Source of the DNA: Pseudomonadota bacterium
GTDB lineage: Bacteria; Pseudomonadota; Gammaproteobacteria; Burkholderiales; Thiobacillaceae
NCBI GenBank assembly: GCA_021821425.1
Contig: JAKACL010000168.1
Coordinates: 1 to 6,447 of the forward strand
Reading direction: 5' to 3'
DNA: 6,447 nucleotides
Shown: positions 6,327 to 6,447 of the stretch, piece by piece
How positions within the stretch are numbered: position 1 is the stretch's first letter
Layout of the letters: each line of letters opens with the position of its first letter
Notes under the pieces: generated by a model
Database searches by the model: none
Told to the model about the DNA's origin: nothing
What the model saw: only the letters and a program-made list of their open reading frames with translations
Position numbers and translations under genes: made by a program

Positions 6327-6447
6327 TTGAGCGCGACCTCGTGGATGGCCAGCAGCCGCTTCACCCCGTCGGTAATATGCCGGCAGGAAAGCGTGGCGCC
6401 GCTGATGTTCTGGATGTCCTCGTCGAGCCTGAGTTCGCTGCCGAGAG
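6323..6447 (-). CDS. FMN-binding-domain protein, C-terminal end (5' part outside window)
   Basis: Only the last 41 codons are present. They read IQNISGATLSCRHITDGVK and end VALK before a TGA at 6325-6323. SGAT (6403-6392) is the flavinylation motif of FMN_bind domains, with the Thr at 6394-6392 as the expected attachment site, and the following SCR..TDGVK helix has the spacing seen after that motif in RnfG/NqrC-like proteins. The stop overlaps the ApbE start by 4 bp. Full length, signal peptide and any further domains lie outside the window, so it cannot be told whether this is a simple periplasmic flavoprotein or part of a larger reductase. Confidence 0.85.
   Translation of the reverse strand, partial: LGSELRLDEDIQNISGATLSCRHITDGVKRLLAIHEVALK

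Overview
The window looks like chromosomal DNA of a high-GC proteobacterium, most likely a gammaproteobacterium. The reasons are an RND pump of Gram-negative type, Sec signal peptides on periplasmic and outer-membrane proteins, a bacterioferritin-associated ferredoxin (Bfd) behind a near-canonical Fur box, and an ApbE/FMN-binding pair. Gene content does not allow a genus call. Apart from the RND gene at the left edge, every gene reads leftward (minus strand).

Layout. 1-1064 (+) is the C-terminal third of an RND efflux transporter. It converges, with 6 bp between stop codons, on a minus-strand pair: a coiled-coil/beta-barrel porin (3690-2266) followed 10 bp later by a secreted di-heme cytochrome c peroxidase (2255-1071). 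Upstream of the porin is an 81-residue cysteine-containing protein of unknown function with a strong Shine-Dalgarno (4023-3778). Before that comes bfd (4389-4192), driven by a consensus sigma-70 promoter (TTGACA-N16-TATAAT) that is overlapped by a Fur box (4444-4462). Right of this promoter are a likely intrinsic terminator (4497-4525) and then the end of a second leftward operon. From upstream to downstream that operon holds an FMN-binding-domain protein (only its last 41 residues are in the window), ApbE flavin transferase, a small four-helix cytochrome b-like membrane protein, and a truncated, frameshifted copy of the C-terminal third of the peroxidase gene.

How the genes may work together. 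The right-hand operon is a flavin/heme electron-transfer module: ApbE would attach FMN to the Thr of the SGAT motif in its neighbour, and the four-helix protein carries paired histidines suited to heme b. The left-hand porin/peroxidase pair is an outer-membrane plus periplasmic redox unit. The peroxidase fragment at the end of the flavin operon shows that peroxidase and flavin modules were once adjacent, or recombined. Fur control of bfd places iron supply in the middle of this locus.

Most unusual points: (1) the peroxidase remnant welded onto the end of the cytochrome b-like gene, which reads out of frame into it; (2) a Bfd whose fourth iron-sulfur ligand position is Tyr instead of Cys, with additional cysteines nearby and at its C-terminus; (3) the uncharacterised 81-residue protein between the Fur-regulated gene and the porin.
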